Origin: Vanessa cardui
Taxonomy: Eukaryota; Arthropoda; Insecta; Lepidoptera; Nymphalidae
Assembly: GCF_905220365.1 (NCBI RefSeq)
Contig: NC_061129.1
Location: forward strand, 9,486,803-9,550,802
Direction of reading: 5' to 3'
DNA length: 64,000 nucleotides
Shown: positions 59,251 through 64,000 of the stretch, piece after piece
Position numbering within the stretch: position 1 is the first letter of the stretch
How the letters are laid out: every line of letters begins with the position of its first letter
The notes under the pieces: generated by a model
What the model was told of the DNA's origin: nothing
Seen by the model: only the letters and a program-made list of their open reading frames with translations
Database searches by the model: none
Program-made: the position numbers and the translations under genes

Positions 59251-62200
59251 GCTATTGAGTAATGTTTTATTTTAATAAATATTTTTTTCTGTACAGATTT
59301 GAAACCACGTGGAACAACAGTGATGTAACGAAGTTTCAGACAACTTATTGCTGGTAAACTCAAATATAATATTGGGAGGTCATATCATGTCATTATTTGT
59401 AAGTCGTTAGGTGCATTATTTTTAGGCCTTAGAGAATGCTTATTTTCTTTTCAATTATAAAACTTGCTCTCTGTGACCATTGTCTATATTTACTTCATAT
59501 CGCAAAAAAATACATATTCTAATCATGTATGTGTCTATTATTACTTATTTGAATTAAAGCGTAAGATCTAACAACGCAATTAACAATGTTTTCGAAATGG
59601 ATAATGAATTATTTCGAATTTGATAGCTATTTATACTATATTATATGTTGTTAATGATGTTTTAAACTAAAATTTAGGAGCCAAGTGCTAAGCGCGGGGC
59701 TTCAAATTTTGTAAAAATCAAATTCGAAATATAATTTTTACTCGTTCATTAAAAAATTAATTAATTATATTTAATTTATGAGTTACTTGTTGTTATATCT
59801 TAAGCAATGATATGTGGCTTTTGATATTTAATGGTAAAAATTCCTATTATAGATGCATTTATCTATAAATATTCACATCCTATAATATAATTGTAATTCA
59901 ATGCTTAATACGTGTATAATAAGCTGCTTCCGACAGATGTACAAGGAATTAATTTAATTTGTGTATCACAAAGTGATCAACGTGCGGCCAATGCACCTAG
60001 CGCGGTATATTTGAAACATTATGTAAAGCCTCACCATTATCATTTCATAATAATCTTAATAAAAAAAAAAACGTTAAAGCATTTTCCTATTTGGTATTAT
60101 AGATACAGACAGTGGCTGTGGTATCTTTACTTATGTGAAGCGAAAGAGATTTGAATGAAAGTTGAAGTATGTTATTATAGGCATGCACATATGCAAGGGA
60201 TTGTGAATTTTATAAATTATTATTGTTTTGTAAGATATTTGAAAGGTATCGTGAATGACGAAGAATGTTTGTGTGATGTGTGTGCGATCAGCATTTTGTA
60301 AACTTAGACATGTTATCAGCCCTGACGAAGGTTTGGTATTAATGTATAAGGTTCCGTCGAAGTTACGAGCGAGACTTAAGGACGCCATATTGGTGTATTA
60401 TGCTTTTTATTCATCATAACTATTTTAATAAGAAAACGTCACTGCCGACCTCTAGAAAAAGATCAAACTATTAAATATATAATTTAAAAACAAATATTTT
60501 TTATATTAGCATGTCAAAATGTATTTTCTACAGTCTTATGTAATCATTTTTAAATATCAAATTAACATTAAGTGTTTATTACATAATTAGTAATTCATTA
60601 AAATTATTAAAAACATATATTCATATACAATAATATCGAATAGAATTGCAACATATTATGACAGTATATAATATTGTTTTTGCTAAAAATTAGAGATAAT
60701 AATACTTTAAGCAATTCTATTGTACAATTACTACATACACGATTTATGTTTACTAATTTAATTATTTTATTTATGAATAATATTATTAATAACAAGAAGT
60801 ATTAATAATGTTACTATTGTGATGAATAAAAAGTCAGCCTGCCTTTAGTCTCGATCTCATGTTTTGTACATATGTAATTAACAGCTCTTTTTCCTTTACA
60901 TGGTACGTTTTATTAGCGAAACATTGGCCAAAGTCAAGCACTGACACTAACAAATTATTGTATAAATAATTAATTGTGCTTCCGTCGTTTTCGAAGTTAT
61001 CTTATAAAGAATTGTTTTCGAATCTCAGACGAGTATAGTAGTGTAAATTTCTTTCCAGTTTTATACGGCTAATTTGTTGAACTTACGTATTGTCGCTTGT
61101 GACTATTAATTAATTGATTACGTTATTAAATCCTGTTTTTCTTGTACAATTTACACGTCAGTGCCTTTATGCATTCGAAGTTTTTATCGGGTTCGCAATT
61201 TCTTATCGCGTCAATGTTAAACATTCGCGGAATATAATTTGTAACGGATACTGAGCGATAAATCTATTTTCCAATAACAGTAGTTGTAACGTTATGGACT
61301 GAAGAGCTTGATGAAAGCAGATTGTAAAACAAATTGTTTTAATTTAATTCGTATATTGAGTGTTTGCTAGTCTGTGAGCATCACTGACAGGGATGATGTT
61401 TGCGCGAATTATGCAAGATTTTTTACGAGATGTGTGTCGTTACTTCTAGAGCTCATAAACATGATATGGATGTGCTTAAAAAACTAACCAGTGATTGTAT
61501 ACCGTCTGCCAAGCTCGAAGCTAGTAGATACCGTATGGTGTTTATGAGACTCATTGGTATTGTGTTTTTACATAATATGCGTATATATGCTCATGTAATA
61601 CGTACTGATTGATAATTTTTTCATTAATCTGTTATATTATGTAGGTACTTATATTAAGGATGATAGGAGAATATGTATGAGGACTAGTGCCATGCCATGA
61701 AAGGTTCTGAATTAGAATCATAGGCATCCGAGTCGATGAATACCACCCACTTTTCCTGCGCGAAACAAATATTATTTAAAATATTATTTTGTTACATCTT
61801 TTAATTTCTTTTGTTTTGCTCATAAATACTATCCTGTAAACCGTTCTACGATATTAAAAGCAATTTTAAAGTTAAATCGTTTTTTTTTTTCAATACCTAC
61901 ATTTGTTTGTATATTTTGAGTTTTATACTATATTATTAACCATTGATATTTTATATTCATAGTTTTTTAAAAAGAAAAAAATTTTAGTGTCTCTATTTTA
62001 AAATATTTAGAATGTGATTTTTAATGTCCAGCCTGAAAACAGCAAATATTTTACCGTTATATTATAATCTTTATTAATAAATCAACAGGTACAGGTGAAT
62101 AGATTGTAAGTTATTAAAATAAAACATACCATAACAAACGAAGTCAATTATTTATACAATGAAGCGAAGTGAAATATTAAGGCTTTACTACGCCCCCGGT

Positions 62201-63480
62201 TGTCCAGTTTTTAAAATATAATCGTGATATTAATGGTACATTTATTCATCAATAAATTATCATAACTTGTTTCAACGTACAAAAAGTTTAAAAGAATAAT
62301 TATTGGGCAAAAATTAAGGTTTTTCTTTATTCTCCAAAAACAGCATTCAGTCTAGAATAAAAAGTGATTTGCATTGGACTAGTGATATCATGGAATACCT
62401 ATTTGCCAAATGACTAAGAATACTAAAAAAAACTTGACCCTAACATATTTGTCATAAAAGTCGTGTACAGAAACATTTTCGATCGCTAGAAATGCACAAA
62501 CTCAAAAAGCAATCTCTTAAAAATATACAAAAGTTATGCTTTTTAAAAATTTTAATATTGAGAACTTTTCATTATTAAAATTTTAAAACAAATGGATTAA
62601 CAACAACAATTGGAGTTGTAGTTGTTGTCCAGAATCTCACCACTCACGTTTTTTTATGTACTAGCCACTTCACTAAGCGTTTATACGAAGATGTAATATT
62701 TATACCTACTAAGAGTGGCATTAATCAGGCATCAACGACACCGGCAGAGGCTTACACGCTATAATTGCTTCATCATCTTCTATACAAGTTGTTAATAAAT
62801 AATATATCCCATTCGGATATATATACGTCCCATTATAAAATATAAATTATTGCTGAAAGAAATGCATAAGGTGTTATTGTAATGCAAAGCAAAATCTAAC
62901 TATGATTTATGTTCGTTTTTTAGACATTATTACTTTAAACATTATTTTAAAGTAATTAATTTATAGTCTTATTTTAATTCCATAACTAATGGACCATAAT
63001 AAATTAACCTAATTCCATATAACAATTTATTTTGTTTTAAGCTTCATCTTTAAAAGTTATTGTTTGAGTAAAGTATTATTTTAACTCTTGTATTGTAGCA
63101 GATAACCTTATTAGTAGATAAAGAGGTACATCCATTAGAGTGCCGGATACTAAAAGGTTATGATCAAATATTGAGCAGGCTAATTAAACATTATAAATGG
63201 TAAACAAGACAAAAATATGATTCCGTTTTAAAATTATAACTGAACAAACTTAATTTTTCAATCAAAGTTTAAAAAAAACTAATTTATACATTGGGTTAAA
63301 CTCAAATACATATTATACAATATTTGTTTATTTTTAATACACAATATCTATATGTACAATTAAATGATACAGTGTACTAACGCTGTTATGATATTTATTC
63401 TGTACTATCAATTTGTGACGTATAATAACATCGAGAATAGATTTCGTTTTTGTCGGTTTGACGGATTCGTAACTTTGTAA
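59251..63480. other. Gene-poor AT-rich intergenic DNA
   Basis: No open frame here has an ATG start together with protein-like composition and splice context. The frame at 61400-61612 opens at TTG and matches nothing I know. No intact transposon is recognised. Confidence 0.45.
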
Positions 63481-63624
63481 TTCCTTTCTGCTCTGTCTGT
63501 CATTCAGTTAACCACGTTCTTCAGTGGCCGTGGTCTTTCTTGTTTCATTTAAATATTTAATTAAATACCGGATTATAAGCTTATTAATTATTTCTTTTAT
63601 TGTAATATTTTAAACTCAATAACA

Positions 63625-63646
63625 ATGAAGCCACCATACAAAATCG
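63625..63646 (+). CDS. First coding exon of an unidentified gene (partial)
   Basis: ATG AAG CCA CCA TAC AAA ATC G is followed by a consensus donor GTAAGT at 63647. It encodes MKPPYKI plus a split codon. The leader is AT-rich with CAATAACA before the ATG. Upstream, a less AT-rich stretch (63420-63545) contains an initiator-like CATTCAGTT near 63502-63510. The remainder of the gene lies beyond the window, so the product cannot be named. Confidence 0.5.
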
Positions 63647-64000
63647 GTAAGTTTTTTTAAATTAAACCATTTGTTATTGTTCATTTAAATGTTGCTTTTT
63701 TATTAAAATAGTAAATTATTAGTAAAGTGAAATATATATGTAAAATAATTGTTAGTAGTTGCAAATCCTCGATCAAATTATATGTTATTTTTAATTTTGT
63801 GAAGGTTATGTATACTACATGTGTTTTTATAATTCTTTGCAAAAACCTTTTTTATATTATTATTATTAGTTCATAATAATTAATAAATAAGTTAAAAAAC
63901 CAGAACATGGTTAATATATGTTATCTTTTATTTGTTTACATATAATAATTATTGATACCGGTAATCAAAAATATTGCTGATAGTTCTTAAATTATCGATA
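63647..64000. other. Start of an intron running off the window
   Basis: AT-rich sequence after the donor at 63647. No acceptor with a plausible exon is found before the window ends. Confidence 0.4.

Noticed and set aside
61400..61612. 70-codon open frame in the right-hand intergenic region
   Set aside because: It opens at TTG, has no recognised motif, and no splice partners were found.
1..64000. CRISPR arrays, prokaryotic operons or viral insertions
   Set aside because: No regularly spaced direct repeats, polycistronic layout or viral genes were seen. All supported genes are intron-containing or typical animal genes.

Overview
The window is animal nuclear DNA and most likely comes from a moth or butterfly (Lepidoptera). 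It is AT-rich with long introns, every gene is split by GT-AG introns, the proteins look insect-like, and the interspersed repeats (tRNA-derived SINEs, a piggyBac-type element, LINE tails) match families I recognise from lepidopteran genomes. The species cannot be fixed from sequence alone. I see no prokaryotic, viral or CRISPR-like content.

Layout: 1.2-1.8 kb holds a decayed LINE tail (-). 2.3-3.8 kb holds a DHHC palmitoyltransferase gene (+). 4.5-6.4 kb holds a decayed piggyBac-like transposon, followed by a SINE. 8.3-31.8 kb is occupied by one large gene, junctophilin (+, 8 coding exons, 999 aa, first intron 13.6 kb). 35.4-39.5 kb holds an SLC22-type organic ion transporter (+, 8 coding exons, 635 aa). 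40.0-45.8 kb holds an MFSD1-like lysosomal transporter (-, 10 exons, 516 aa), tail to tail with the SLC22 gene. 47.7-48.9 kb holds an intronless ZIP7/Catsup-like zinc transporter (+). 50.0-50.9 kb holds ribosomal protein S18 (-). 51.7-58.0 kb holds importin beta-1 (Ketel; +, 9 exons, 895 aa), head to head with RpS18. 58.0-63.5 kb is gene-poor. At 63.6 kb the first coding exon of an unidentified gene begins and runs off the window.

The genes do not form a pathway. They are housekeeping or membrane genes that happen to be neighbours: ER-plasma membrane tethering (junctophilin), ER/Golgi zinc release (ZIP7), lysosomal export (MFSD1), plasma-membrane solute uptake (SLC22), protein lipidation (DHHC), translation (RpS18) and nuclear import (importin beta). 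All exon models were built by hand from splice sites, and reading phase closes exactly in every gene.

The observations I find most worth checking are these. (1) An internal first exon in junctophilin would make a 131-aa tail-anchored C-terminal isoform. (2) The junctophilin leader holds two uORFs linked to each other and to the main start by TGATG overlaps. (3) The MFSD1 homologue carries a C-terminal acidic di-leucine motif and none in its short N-terminus. (4) A GC-rich inverted-repeat element sits in an MFSD1 intron with 26-bp ends and a 5-bp target duplication. (5) The importin beta terminal exon is strongly GC-rich and enclosed by repeats, one of which forms the start of its 3'UTR. (6) An AUG-UAA start-stop lies just upstream of the ZIP7 start.
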